Source of the DNA: Deltaproteobacteria bacterium Ga0077550
GTDB lineage: Bacteria > Myxococcota_A > Polyangia > Nannocystales > Nannocystaceae
Direction: 5' to 3'
Length of the DNA: 59,059 bases
NCBI GenBank assembly: GCA_001464385.1
Contig: LNFB01000109.1
Span: 1 to 59,059, forward strand
Positions within the stretch are counted from its first letter, which is position 1. Every line of letters starts with the position of its first letter. Made by a program: the position numbers and the translations under genes. Shown here in pieces: positions 26,211-34,558 of the stretch. The notes below the pieces were generated by a model. It had not been told where the DNA came from and did no database searches. It was given only the letters and a program-made list of their open reading frames with translations.

Positions 26211-26999
26211 GTGACCGCGACCTTCTCGACTCGATTCGGTGCGTGGGGCCTCGTCGCTGGGGCGTCCGAGGGGCTGGGCGCCGCGTTCGCGACCGCGCTG
26301 GCGCGCCGGGGCCTCCACCTCCTGCTCGTCGCCCGCCGCGAGGCGCCGCTGGCCGAGCTCGCCGCGAGGCTGCGCGCGGAGTTCGGCGTCGAGGTGCGGG
26401 TGCTCGCGGTCGACCTGGCCGAGCCCGAGGGCCTCGACGCGATGATCCGCGCGACCGTCATGCTCGAGCTCGGCGTCGCGATCTACAACGCCGCGTACGC
26501 CCCGGTCGGCCCGCTGCTCGGCGTGCCCGCGGACGATCTGCAGCGCGTGGTCGACGTCAACGTGCGCGGGCCGCTGGCGTTCGTCCGCGCCCTGGCGCCC
26601 GCGATGGTCGCCCGTCGCCGCGGAGCCCTGGTGCTCATGTCGTCGCTCGCCGGCCTGCAGGGCAGCCCGCGCGTCGCGACCTACGCCGCGAGCAAGTCGT
26701 TCTGCACCATCCTCGCCGAGGGCCTGTGGCACGAGCTGCGCGCAGCCAACGTCGACGTGCTGGCGTCGTGCGCGGGGGCGATCCGCACCCCGGGCTATGC
26801 GGGCGCGTCGCGGCGCCGCGAGGCGCCCGGCATCCTCGACGCGGCCGTCGTCGCCGAGCAGACGCTCGCCGCGATCGGCCGCGGGCCCCGCGTGATCCCC
26901 GGCCTGCTCAACCGCGTCGCGGCGTGGGTGCTGGGGCGTCTGCTGCCGCGTCGCTGGGCGGTCGCGATCATGGCATCGTCCACCCGGGAGCTCGCCTGA
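26211..26999 (+). CDS. Short-chain dehydrogenase/reductase next to sterol-reductase gene
   Basis: 262 residues from GTG at 26211. The Rossmann start is WGLVAGASEGLGAAFATALA (TGxxxGxG-like, here AGASEGLG), with LLLVARREAPLAELAARL as the 'Arg' NADP-binding turn. The catalytic set is present: Asn in VDVNVRGPLAF, Ser in LMSSLAGLQGSP, and Tyr/Lys in ATYAASKSF. It fits the SDR classical type (NADPH) with the closest flavour to 17-beta-hydroxysteroid dehydrogenase type 12/3 and 3-ketosteroid reductases, though assignment to a specific substrate is not secure. The stop is only 3 bases before the start of the sterol reductase gene, so the two are an operon, which hints at a sterol or fatty-acyl substrate. 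Confidence 0.87.
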   Translation: MTATFSTRFGAWGLVAGASEGLGAAFATALARRGLHLLLVARREAPLAELAARLRAEFGVEVRVLAVDLAEPEGLDAMIRATVMLELGVAIYNAAYAPVGPLLGVPADDLQRVVDVNVRGPLAFVRALAPAMVARRRGALVLMSSLAGLQGSPRVATYAASKSFCTILAEGLWHELRAANVDVLASCAGAIRTPGYAGASRRREAPGILDAAVVAEQTLAAIGRGPRVIPGLLNRVAAWVLGRLLPRRWAVAIMASSTRELA

Positions 27000-27002
27000 A
27001 GC

Positions 27003-28079
27003 ATGGACCTCGTCGGATTCTGCACGCCCTGGGTCGTCTACGCGCTGGTGCTCGCGCTGCACCTCGTCCTGCCGGCGCAGCGCGTGCGCGGCTACGTGCG
27101 GGGCGCCGACGGTGCGCCGCTGGCCTACCGGCTCAACGGCGTGCCGGTGTTGATCGTCACGGTCGCGCTGTGGGCGACGGCGTGCGCCCAGGGCCTGCTG
27201 CCGTGGGACTTCCTCTGGGTGCACCGCTGGGGCGCGCTCGCCGGCGCGGTGACGCTCGGGCTCGTGTTCTCGCTCGCGATCGTGCTCGCGGCGCCGAGCA
27301 CCGGTCGGGGGTTCCTCGCCGAGTTCTACCTCGGCCGGCTCGAGAACCCGCGGATCCTCGGCGACCGCGTCGATCTCAAGATGTTCCTCTACCTCGTCGG
27401 TGCGACGATGCTCGAGCTGAACCTCCTGTCGTTCGCGGCGCATCACGTGCTCGGCAACCCGCTCGCGTCGTCGCCCGGCGTGCTGCTGTACACCGCGATG
27501 CTGAGCTGGTTCGTGCTCGACTACCTGTTCTTCGAGCGCGTGCACCTCTACACGTACGACCTGTTCGCCGAGCGCGTCGGCTTCAAGCTCGGCTGGGGCT
27601 GCCTGGCCTTCTATCCGTTCTTCTACGCGGTGGGCCTGTGGACGACGGCGGCGCTCCCCGATCCCGGGCGCCCCACGTGGTGGCTCGCGCTGGCCGTGGT
27701 GGTGTTCTTCGCCGGCTGGTGCCTCGCCCGCGGCGCGAACCTGCAGAAGTTCTTCTTCAAGCTCGATCCCAACCACCGCTTCCTCGGGCTGTTCGCGCCG
27801 GGCGTGGTGGAAGACGGGACGCACCGCCTGCTGTGCAGCGGCTTCTGGGGCATCTCTCGGCACGTGAACTACCTGGGTGAGATCCTCATGGCCACCGGGC
27901 TGGCGCTGGTCCTCGGCTGGCCGGGCGTGATCGGGCCGTGGCTGTATCCGCTGTACTACGTGGTGCTGTTGTTCCCGCGCGAGCGCGACGATCACCGCCG
28001 CTGTGCGGCGAAGTACGGCGCCCTGTGGGACGAGTACTGCCGTCGGGTCCCGCGGCGCATCGTCCCCGGGCTGTACTGA
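27003..28079 (+). CDS. ERG4/ERG24-family sterol reductase
   Basis: 358 residues with about eight to nine membrane helices. The C-terminal third has the family signatures: CSGFWGISRHVNYLGEILMA (the 'GwWg..RH.NYlGD' motif) and FPRERDDHRRCAAKYGALWD followed by EYCRRVPRRIVPGLY, close to the 'R...RC..KYG..W..Y...VpyRi.PgiY' ending of sterol C14, C7 and C24 reductases. The upstream YLGRLENPRILGDRVDLKMF, matching 'G.e.NPR.g..fD.K.f', supports this. These enzymes use NADPH to reduce ring or side-chain double bonds. Which bond is reduced cannot be read from sequence. No lanosterol synthase or squalene monooxygenase gene is in the window. Confidence 0.88.
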   Translation: MDLVGFCTPWVVYALVLALHLVLPAQRVRGYVRGADGAPLAYRLNGVPVLIVTVALWATACAQGLLPWDFLWVHRWGALAGAVTLGLVFSLAIVLAAPSTGRGFLAEFYLGRLENPRILGDRVDLKMFLYLVGATMLELNLLSFAAHHVLGNPLASSPGVLLYTAMLSWFVLDYLFFERVHLYTYDLFAERVGFKLGWGCLAFYPFFYAVGLWTTAALPDPGRPTWWLALAVVVFFAGWCLARGANLQKFFFKLDPNHRFLGLFAPGVVEDGTHRLLCSGFWGISRHVNYLGEILMATGLALVLGWPGVIGPWLYPLYYVVLLFPRERDDHRRCAAKYGALWDEYCRRVPRRIVPGLY

Positions 28080-28141
28080 TCCGCGCGCCGTCCCGGGGTC
28101 CGTCACATCGCGGCGGGGTCGCATCGACCGATCGACACGCC

Positions 28142-29800
28142 ATGGTCCCGCTCGTCGTCATCGGCCACCTCACGCTCCCCGACACCGCCCGCGCCGCCTG
28201 GTACGGCGCCCGGCTCGACGCCGCGGCGTTCGACTGGCCGGAGGGTCCGCCGCTCATGCAGGGGCAGTCGCCGGGCGAGCTCGCCACCGTCGGGGATCTG
28301 CTCGCGGCCCTCGCCGCGCTCGAGGGCGCGCCGGACTACGTCGAGCTCGACGGTCCGCCCGCGAGCCTCGAGGTCCGCGGCTTCCTCCTGCCCGAGACCG
28401 TGAACCGCCTCCACCAGGATCTCGCGACCGCGCTGCGCCAGGTCGGTCGCCACGGCGGGCGCGGCGAGGTCGCGTTCGTCGCGATCACCGAGCAGGTCGC
28501 GTTCGTGCTGCGCATCGGCGACGGCGGCGGGTCACAGGCCCAGTGGATGGGCTCGAACGAGGTGTTCGCCGACGATGCCCAGGCGCGGCGCTTCGTCGCC
28601 GAGATGGAGTTCGTCGGGGCGTGGGATCGCGACACGACCCTGCGTCGGGCCGACTACCTCGCGGCGCAGGACGGCCTCGGCCTCGGGCCGATCGACGGGC
28701 AGCCGCACCACCGCGCCGTGATCGCGCGGGTCCTCGCGGCGGCGCCGGACGCCGCGTACGCGGCGATGCGGGACGTGACCGGCCGGCACGACGCGCCGCT
28801 GTCGCAGCGCTACGCCGACGCCGCCGCGCTGCGGGTCGCGCTCGAGCAGGGAGAGCCGCCGGCCCGCGCCGCGGCGATCGAGCTGCTCGCGATCCTCGAG
28901 CCGGCCGCCGCGATGGAGCACGTCGAGGCGCTGCTGGCCGATCCGTCCGACCACGTGCTGCGCCATGCGGTGCGCGCCCTGGGTCGCATCCCCAGCGACG
29001 CCGCGTTCGCGCGGCTGCTCGCGTTCGGCGGCCCGCGGTGCGTGGGCTTCGTGCAGATGGCCCGCGAGGCGGCGCTCGTCGGATCCGCAGCGCCCGGCGG
29101 CGATGCTCTGGTCGGTGCGGCGCTCGACGGTTCGGCCTTCGACCCCTCCGTGTGGTCGCGTCGCGATCGCGCGGCGGATCCGGCCGGCTGGGACGCCGCG
29201 CTCGACGGCGCCCTCGCGCGACTCGGGGCGGTCGCGATCCGGCGGGTCGCCGCCGCGACGGCGCGCGTGCTCGAGATCTTCCGCGGGCACCCGGTCGCCG
29301 CGGTGCGCGTCGCCGCGGCGAACGTGCTCGCGCAGCTCGGCGGGCCGCTCGTCGAGGCGGAGACCACTGCGCTGCAGATGGCGCTGATGGGGATGGGCCT
29401 CGCGCTCAACCAGGACGACGCCCGGCGGGCCGAGCTCCTCGGCGTCGACACCACCGACGAGTCCCTCGGCATCGCGCGCTTCGGCGGGCTCGACGGCGCG
29501 CGGCTGCGGGCCCTCGTCGAGGAGGGCTTCGCCAACCCGCAGACCAACCAGAACGCGTCGCCGTCGATCGGCGAGTTCCTGGCGATGTTGACCGAGCACC
29601 CCGAGCTGCGCGTCGGCGGATACTCGGTGCCGCAGAGCCGCCCCGACTACCGCGTGAGCCTCGACAGCGTGTGGCTCGACGACCTCGACGCCGTGCCGGC
29701 GGCGCGGCGGGACGCGGTGGTGGCCCTGTTCGAGCAGCTCGAGGGCACCGCGACCAACGTCGATCCCGAGGGCGCGGCGCACCGCTGCTGGTGGACGTAG
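28142..29800 (+). CDS. HEAT-repeat-like protein
   Basis: 552 residues from ATG at 28142, with no signal or membrane segment. The N-terminal 180 residues are a mixed domain (MVPLVVIGHLTLPDTARAAW) of unknown type with a long Gly/Asp stretch. The middle carries HEAT-like helical repeats: AAAIELLAILEPAAAMEHVE, DHVLRHAVRALGRIPSDAAF and VAAVRVAAANVLAQLGG. The C-terminal 80 residues end with SRPDYRVSLDSVWLDDLDAV. HEAT solenoids bind partners. The gene starts 62 bases after the sterol reductase, possibly in one transcript. Function unknown. Confidence 0.75.
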   Translation: MVPLVVIGHLTLPDTARAAWYGARLDAAAFDWPEGPPLMQGQSPGELATVGDLLAALAALEGAPDYVELDGPPASLEVRGFLLPETVNRLHQDLATALRQVGRHGGRGEVAFVAITEQVAFVLRIGDGGGSQAQWMGSNEVFADDAQARRFVAEMEFVGAWDRDTTLRRADYLAAQDGLGLGPIDGQPHHRAVIARVLAAAPDAAYAAMRDVTGRHDAPLSQRYADAAALRVALEQGEPPARAAAIELLAILEPAAAMEHVEALLADPSDHVLRHAVRALGRIPSDAAFARLLAFGGPRCVGFVQMAREAALVGSAAPGGDALVGAALDGSAFDPSVWSRRDRAADPAGWDAALDGALARLGAVAIRRVAAATARVLEIFRGHPVAAVRVAAANVLAQLGGPLVEAETTALQMALMGMGLALNQDDARRAELLGVDTTDESLGIARFGGLDGARLRALVEEGFANPQTNQNASPSIGEFLAMLTEHPELRVGGYSVPQSRPDYRVSLDSVWLDDLDAVPAARRDAVVALFEQLEGTATNVDPEGAAHRCWWT

Positions 29801-29946
29801 CGCCCGCACGGGGCGCCGGGTGAGTTCGCGATGCCCTGTGTTCGCACGCGTCACCGCGATGTCACCGGGCGCGCCTGCCCGGTGGGGCCGGATACGCGAA
29901 TTCCGACGCGACGGCCGGGTGAACGCGTGGTGCGTGAGGTTCGATC

Positions 29947-29976
29947 GACGCTCGCTCGCCGGCGCGTGCGAGCGTC
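29947..29976. other. Long hairpin in the gap before the small winged-helix-like gene
   Basis: Arms GACGCTCGC (29947-29955) and GCGAGCGTC (29968-29976) form a perfect 9-bp stem with a 12-base loop; with one bulged C the flanking GATC/GATC extends it. It lies in the 237-base gap between the HEAT-repeat gene and the gene at 30038. It could be a terminator without U tract, or a regulatory hairpin. Nothing else is evident in this gap. Confidence 0.5.
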
Positions 29977-30037
29977 CGATCACGCCGCGACGCCTTGGGG
30001 CACCCGCTGGGTTCGTGCAAGATCGAGGTCGCCTCTC

Positions 30038-30307
30038 ATGGTCATGATCAGCGATCTGCTCTACCAGCTCGCCGGCTCCGCGATGGCGGAACGCGAGCTC
30101 GCCGATGAACTCCGCACCGATCTGCCGACGGTGCAACAGTGCCTGGCGCGCCTGGGCGCGCTCGACATCGTGCACGGGCCCAACGGCGCCGAGCGCCTGT
30201 GGACGGCCGTGCCCGAGGACGCGCCGTTCGACGTGGTGGTCAGCAAGGCCAAGGCCGGTGGTGTGAACGTGCGCGACACCCTGCCGGTGTTCGTGGCCCG
30301 GGCGTAG
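30038..30307 (+). CDS. Small winged-helix-like DNA-binding protein
   Basis: 89 residues from ATG at 30038 (MVMISDLLYQLAGSAMAERE). The segment LADELRTDLPTVQQCLARLG followed by ALDIVHG has the pattern of a winged helix: 'eLa..l..s...v...L..L...glv'. The second half (LWTAVPEDAPFDVVVSKAKA) could be the wing. It resembles DtxR/ArsR/MarR-type small regulators, but metal ligands or other sensors are not evident. The stop codon is immediately followed by the dioxygenase gene (9 bases to its ATG), so it may regulate it. Confidence 0.6.
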   Translation: MVMISDLLYQLAGSAMAERELADELRTDLPTVQQCLARLGALDIVHGPNGAERLWTAVPEDAPFDVVVSKAKAGGVNVRDTLPVFVARA

Positions 30308-30316
30308 GTGCATCGC

Positions 30317-31108
30317 ATGACGTCGACGCGTCGGAGCTTCTGCGAGCTCGGCTCGGCCGCGCTGCTGGTCGGGCTCGTCGGCTGTGGCGACGACGCGCCG
30401 TCGGGCACCGCCGACGCGGGTGGGTCGGGCGACCCGGGCTCGAGCACGGGCGGCGGCGGAACGTCGGGGGCGCTCGAGGCGAGCGGGTCCTCCTCGACCG
30501 CCGGCGAGTCGTCGTCCAGCGCCGCGGACACCACGGACAGCTCGGCGGCGTCGACCGGGTCGTCGACGTCGGGCGACGGCTCGACCGACGGCGGGAGCAC
30601 CGGCGTCGATCTGTGCGAGGCGTCGCCGGGCTCGATCGAGGGGCCGTTCTACCGCCCCGGGATCCCGATCCGCTCGAACCTCGATCTCTACGGCGACCTC
30701 GGGATCGCGGTCCACTTGAGCGGTCGTGTGATCGACGGCGACTGCCTGCCGGTGGTCGGCGCGATCGTCGAGCTGTGGCACGCGTCGCCGGCTGCGCCCG
30801 ATCGCGTGCCCGGCGACACCGACGCCAGCTACGACGCGACGCTCGAGTACCGCTACTACGGGCAGGTCGCGACCGACGCCCGGGGTCGCTACGCCTTCGA
30901 CACCCTGCGTCCCGGCTGGTACTTGAACGGCGCCGAGTATCGCCCGGCCCACCTGCACGTGAAGATCTGGGTGGACGACGAGCAGCGGCTGACGACGCAG
31001 CTCTACTTCGAGGGCGACCCGTTCAACGACGGCGATCCGTGGTTCGACCCGACGATGGTGCTGGCGCTCGCCGACGACGGGTCGGTGGAGCGGGATTTCG
31101 CGATCTAG
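30317..31108 (+). CDS. Exported intradiol ring-cleavage dioxygenase-like lipoprotein
   Basis: 263 residues from ATG at 30317 (GTG at 30308 also in frame). The N-terminus TSTRRSFCELGSAALLVGLV followed by GC is a twin-arginine signal ending in a lipobox. An 80-residue Gly/Ser/Thr linker follows. The domain matches intradiol dioxygenases: EGPFYRPGIPIRSNL, then GRVIDGDCLPVVGAIVELWH, and RYYGQVATDARGRYAFDTLR followed by YRPAHLHVKI, in which two Tyr and two His (RPxHLH) would bind Fe(III). Cytoplasmic catechol and protocatechuate dioxygenases share this, but exported lipoprotein forms are known in myxobacteria and planctomycetes. The native aromatic substrate is unknown. Confidence 0.88.
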   Translation: MTSTRRSFCELGSAALLVGLVGCGDDAPSGTADAGGSGDPGSSTGGGGTSGALEASGSSSTAGESSSSAADTTDSSAASTGSSTSGDGSTDGGSTGVDLCEASPGSIEGPFYRPGIPIRSNLDLYGDLGIAVHLSGRVIDGDCLPVVGAIVELWHASPAAPDRVPGDTDASYDATLEYRYYGQVATDARGRYAFDTLRPGWYLNGAEYRPAHLHVKIWVDDEQRLTTQLYFEGDPFNDGDPWFDPTMVLALADDGSVERDFAI

Positions 31109-31228
31109 CCGGGTGAGCGAGAGACCGCGGCCCCATGAGACCCGCCCCCTAGACCCGCGGTTTCACCCCCTGCTCCCGCGTCGGGGAGAGCGACCTCACT
31201 CCACGGACGACGCGCGGCGCGGACCTCC

Positions 31229-33139
31229 GTGCGCCACACTCCCCGGGTGGTGGCAGCACAGCGTCCCAAGTCGTCCGCGTTCCGATCCGCCCTGGCGCGC
31301 GTGGGCCGTGGCCTCGCCCGGCTGTGGAAGTGGTCGAACGCGGCCCGCATCGCGGTCCTGAACGTGCTGTTCTTCGTGATCCTGCTGACCGTGCTCGTGC
31401 TCGCGCTGCGCGGCAGTTCGCCCGACTTCGCCGACGACAACGCGCTGGTGCTCGCCCCCAAGGGGACCATCGTCGAGCAGCTCGGCGCCGAGGGTCCGTC
31501 GCTGTCGTCCGTCGTCATGGGCGGGCCGGGGCCCGAGACGCTGCTTCGCGACGTCATCGAGACCATCGAGCGCGCCGGCGAGGACGAGCGCATCGACGTG
31601 CTCGTCCTCGACCTCGCCGAGCTGAACGGGGCCGGCGTGAGCAAGCTGCAGGAGATCGCGGCGGCGCTGAAGGTGTTCCGCGGCCACGGCAAGAAGGTCA
31701 TCGCCACCTCCGACAATTACTCGCAGGCGGCGTACTACCTCGCGGCCCACGCCGACGAGGTCTACATGCACCAGATGGGCGAGGTCGGCATCACGGGCCT
31801 CGGCCGCTATCACATGTACTTCAAGGATGCGCTGGATCGGTTCGAGGTGCAGTGGCACATCTTCCGCGTCGGCAAGTACAAGTCCGCCGTCGAGCCGTAC
31901 ATCGCCAACGAGATGTCGCCGGCGGCGCGCGAGGCCGACCTCGAGTGGATGGGCGATCTGTGGGCGGCCTGGATCGCCGACGTCGCGGCGGCGCGCGGCA
32001 TCGCCGAGGCCGACCTCATCGACTACGCGCAGAACTTCGACGACCACGTGGTCGCGGCGAACGGGGACGCGGCTGCGGCCGCCGTCGCGGCGGGGTTGAT
32101 CGATCACACCGGCGGCCGGGATGCGGTGCGCGACCGGCTGATCGAGCTGGTGGGCGAGGACGAGAAGACCCACGACTTCCACCGCGTCGACGCCGAGGCC
32201 TACCTCGAGTTCGTGCGCGAGGAGTCGCCGCGGCGACATCGCGGCGACAAGGTCGCGGTCATCGTCGCGCGGGGATCGATCGTCGACGGCGAGGCGCCCG
32301 CGGGCACCATCGGCGGCGACTCGACGGCGAAGCTCATCCGCAAGGCCCGACTCGACGACGACACGAAGGCGCTCGTGCTGCGCGTCGACAGTGGCGGCGG
32401 CAGTGCGTTCGCCTCCGAGGTCATCCGCCGCGAGTTCGAGCTGGCGCGCGCCGCCGGCAAGCCGGTGGTGGTGTCGATGGGCTCGGTCGCGGCCTCGGGC
32501 GGCTACTGGATCAGCACCGCGTCCGACGAGATCTGGGCGAGCCCGACGACGATCACCGGGTCGATCGGGATCTTCGGCATGTTCCCGACCTTCGAGAAAC
32601 CCCTGGCCAAGCACCTCGGGGTCCACGTCGACGGCGTCGCGACCACGCCGTTCGCGGACGTCTCCCCGGAGCGCGCGCTCGATCCCGCGGTGGCGCGCGC
32701 CCTGCAGAGCGGCATCGAGCACGGCTACCGCGAGTTCCTCGCCCGGGTCGCCGCGGCCCGCAACATGACGACCGAGCAGGTCGACGCCGTGGCCCAGGGG
32801 CGGGTGTGGAGCGGCGTCGATGCCCACGCTGCGGGCCTGGTGGATCACCTCGGCGGGCTGCAGGACGCGATCGCTTCGGCGGCGACACGCGCCGAGCTCG
32901 GCACCGAGTACCAGGTCGAGTACGTCGAGAAGGAGCTCGACCTCAAGGACCGCGTGGTCAACGGCCTGCTCGGCGACGCCTCCATCGGCGAGCGCGTCGG
33001 CGCCTCGGTCACCCCGCCGGGCTTCGCCAGCTCGCCCTACGCCGCCGTGCTCCGCCACTTCGAGGAGCAGGCGCGCCTGGTCGCCGGGCTCAACGATCCC
33101 CGGGGCATCTACGCGTACGCGCTCGTCGACGTCGACTAG
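31229..33139 (+). CDS. sppA: Signal peptide peptidase SppA, 67K type
   Basis: 636 residues from GTG at 31229, about the length of E. coli SppA (618). A single membrane segment (AVLNVLFFVILLTVLVLAL) is near residues 40-60. Two tandem protease-fold halves follow. The N half has the general base lysine in VGKYKSAVEPY (K218, equivalent to K209 of E. coli), the C half the nucleophile in MGSVAASGGYWIS (S423, equivalent to S409). Both active-site residues are thus present. SppA digests cleaved signal peptides in the membrane. It ends in CTAG, overlapping by 4 bases the stop of the convergent lipoprotein gene. Confidence 0.93.
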   Translation: MRHTPRVVAAQRPKSSAFRSALARVGRGLARLWKWSNAARIAVLNVLFFVILLTVLVLALRGSSPDFADDNALVLAPKGTIVEQLGAEGPSLSSVVMGGPGPETLLRDVIETIERAGEDERIDVLVLDLAELNGAGVSKLQEIAAALKVFRGHGKKVIATSDNYSQAAYYLAAHADEVYMHQMGEVGITGLGRYHMYFKDALDRFEVQWHIFRVGKYKSAVEPYIANEMSPAAREADLEWMGDLWAAWIADVAAARGIAEADLIDYAQNFDDHVVAANGDAAAAAVAAGLIDHTGGRDAVRDRLIELVGEDEKTHDFHRVDAEAYLEFVREESPRRHRGDKVAVIVARGSIVDGEAPAGTIGGDSTAKLIRKARLDDDTKALVLRVDSGGGSAFASEVIRREFELARAAGKPVVVSMGSVAASGGYWISTASDEIWASPTTITGSIGIFGMFPTFEKPLAKHLGVHVDGVATTPFADVSPERALDPAVARALQSGIEHGYREFLARVAAARNMTTEQVDAVAQGRVWSGVDAHAAGLVDHLGGLQDAIASAATRAELGTEYQVEYVEKELDLKDRVVNGLLGDASIGERVGASVTPPGFASSPYAAVLRHFEEQARLVAGLNDPRGIYAYALVDVD

Positions 33140-33735
33140 TCCACGCAGCGCCAGTCCGACTGGCACTGGCCGTCGCCGGTGCACGTGCACAGGCCGGTCG
33201 CGGCGTCGCAGGTCTGGTTGCCGCAGAACGCCCCGGGCGCGTCGCAGCGATCGAGGCAGTAGGTCGCGCCCGCGTCGTCGGTGCCCGTGCACGTGCCCAG
33301 CGTGGCGGCGGTGCACGGCGCATCGTCGGCGCACGGCAGCACGCAGGTCGCGAGGCCGCGGACCTCACGGCACAGCGTGCCGGTCAGGTATGCCTCGCAC
33401 TCCGCATCATCGACGCACACCGCCTGGCGACACAGGCCACCGATGCAGTCGACGTTGTAGGGGTACGGACCGGGGCAGGGCTCGCCGGGGACGCAGCAGT
33501 CGAGCGGCACGGTGCAGGTCTCGACGCACTGCAGCACGCCGTCGCCGACCGGCCCCGTGGTGCTCGATCCGTCCGCGCTGGTGCTGGTGTCGCCGCCGCT
33601 CGAGCTCGTCGCGCCCGAGGTGGAGGCGGGCGCCGTCGTGCTGCCCGTGCCCTGCGCCGGGTCGTCGTCGGCCGGGCACGCCAGGGTCAGGCACAGCAGG
33701 AGCGAGGCGAGGGGAACTCGACGGATCGGCCGCAC
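33136..33735 (-). CDS. Cys-rich lipoprotein with disulfide-type repeats
   Basis: 199 residues. The N-terminus has a signal with lipobox (LLLCLTLAC, Cys about residue 20), then a Ser/Thr/Gly linker (GSTTAPASTSGATSSSGGDT). The mature part contains more than 20 Cys in repeats such as CVETCTVPLDCC, CRQAVCVDDAECEAY, CVLPCADDAPCTA, CNQTC-like FCGNQTCDAATGLCTC. The spacing suggests tight disulfide-bonded modules. It is the second of two minus-strand genes, starting 13 bases after the stop of the membrane protein gene at 33749. Function unknown. Confidence 0.8.
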   Translation of the reverse strand: MRPIRRVPLASLLLCLTLACPADDDPAQGTGSTTAPASTSGATSSSGGDTSTSADGSSTTGPVGDGVLQCVETCTVPLDCCVPGEPCPGPYPYNVDCIGGLCRQAVCVDDAECEAYLTGTLCREVRGLATCVLPCADDAPCTAATLGTCTGTDDAGATYCLDRCDAPGAFCGNQTCDAATGLCTCTGDGQCQSDWRCVD

Positions 33736-33748
33736 GGCCGCGAGTCTA

Positions 33749-34480
33749 TCAGGCGTCGGCGCTGCGCTGCGCAGGCGGACGGCGGGCGAGGCCGAAGCCC
33801 GTCACCGCGCCCAGCGCGAGTCCGATCATCAGCGCGAGGGCCGTCCATGCCTCGCGTGGCGCCGGCACCCGCAGCGTGTCGACCAGGATCGCCGACACCT
33901 CGTCGGTGCGCGTGCCGGCGAGCTCGACGAGCGTCGACGCGAGCTCGGGGGGCAGCGGCTCGGTGCGCCCGTACAGGGTCACGCGCGCCTGCGATCGCGG
34001 GGCGTCGGCGGGCACGCGCGCGACGACCAAGGCGCCGCCCTGCCGCACCGTCCCCTCGAGGGTCGGGGCCATCGGCACGAGCACCGCGTCGGCGGGCCGC
34101 GACTGGTCCGGCACGTCGCCGTCGGCGACCGCGTACTCGCCGAGGATCCACCCGTCGCGCAGGAAGCCGGTGACCGCGACGTAGGGCGGCGGCGTGCTCG
34201 GCATCGGTGTGTCGACGAGATCGTAGGTCGGCCAGCGGTCGCGCCCCGTCGCCGCGTCGACGAGGCCGCGCGCGCGGCCACCCGCGAGCACCGCGGCCGC
34301 GCACAGCCCGGTCGCCAGCCACCACGCGCCGCGGGGCGCGACGGGGGGCCGGGTGAACCACGCGGCGGGCACGACGAGGAGCAGCGGCCACCACGGGACC
34401 TGCGTGCCGCTGGTCGCATAGGCGGCGCAGGCGGGGAGCAAACCCGCGAGCGTCGCCCTCACCCAGTCGCCGGTCCCCAT
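33749..34480 (-). CDS. Uncharacterised membrane protein
   Basis: 243 residues from ATG at 34480. Three hydrophobic segments in the first 70 residues (VRATLAGLLPACAAYA, WWPLLLVVPAAWF, WWLATGLCAAAVLAGG) and one near the C-terminus (WTALALMIGLALGAVTGFGL), giving an inside/outside loop of about 130 residues with strands (YVAVTGFLRDGWILGEYAVA, ARVTLYGRTEPLPPELASTL). Reminiscent of small integral proteins with an outer-domain like those of envelope assembly, but I recognise no family. Appears co-transcribed with the Cys-rich lipoprotein gene downstream. Confidence 0.7.
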   Translation of the reverse strand: MGTGDWVRATLAGLLPACAAYATSGTQVPWWPLLLVVPAAWFTRPPVAPRGAWWLATGLCAAAVLAGGRARGLVDAATGRDRWPTYDLVDTPMPSTPPPYVAVTGFLRDGWILGEYAVADGDVPDQSRPADAVLVPMAPTLEGTVRQGGALVVARVPADAPRSQARVTLYGRTEPLPPELASTLVELAGTRTDEVSAILVDTLRVPAPREAWTALALMIGLALGAVTGFGLARRPPAQRSADA

Positions 34481-34558
34481 CCGCGGGCGACAGCGTAGCC
34501 CAAAGCACCGGCGCCCGTCCGAGCGCAACGCGAGGCGCCGATGATAACCTCGTCCGCG

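Noticed and set aside
24471..28124. A minus-strand frame of 1217 codons including the acyltransferase
   Set aside because: The part upstream of ATG 25817 runs antisense through the SDR and sterol-reductase genes and has no recognisable domain.
31109..31228. Possible structured RNA between the dioxygenase gene and sppA
   Set aside because: Some short complementary segments exist, but no tRNA, riboswitch or terminator pattern could be recognised.
33136..33139. CTAG shared stops (also 55086-55089) as a functional site
   Set aside because: Sharing CTAG is the expected way for two convergent TAG codons to overlap; no further sequence is common to both places.
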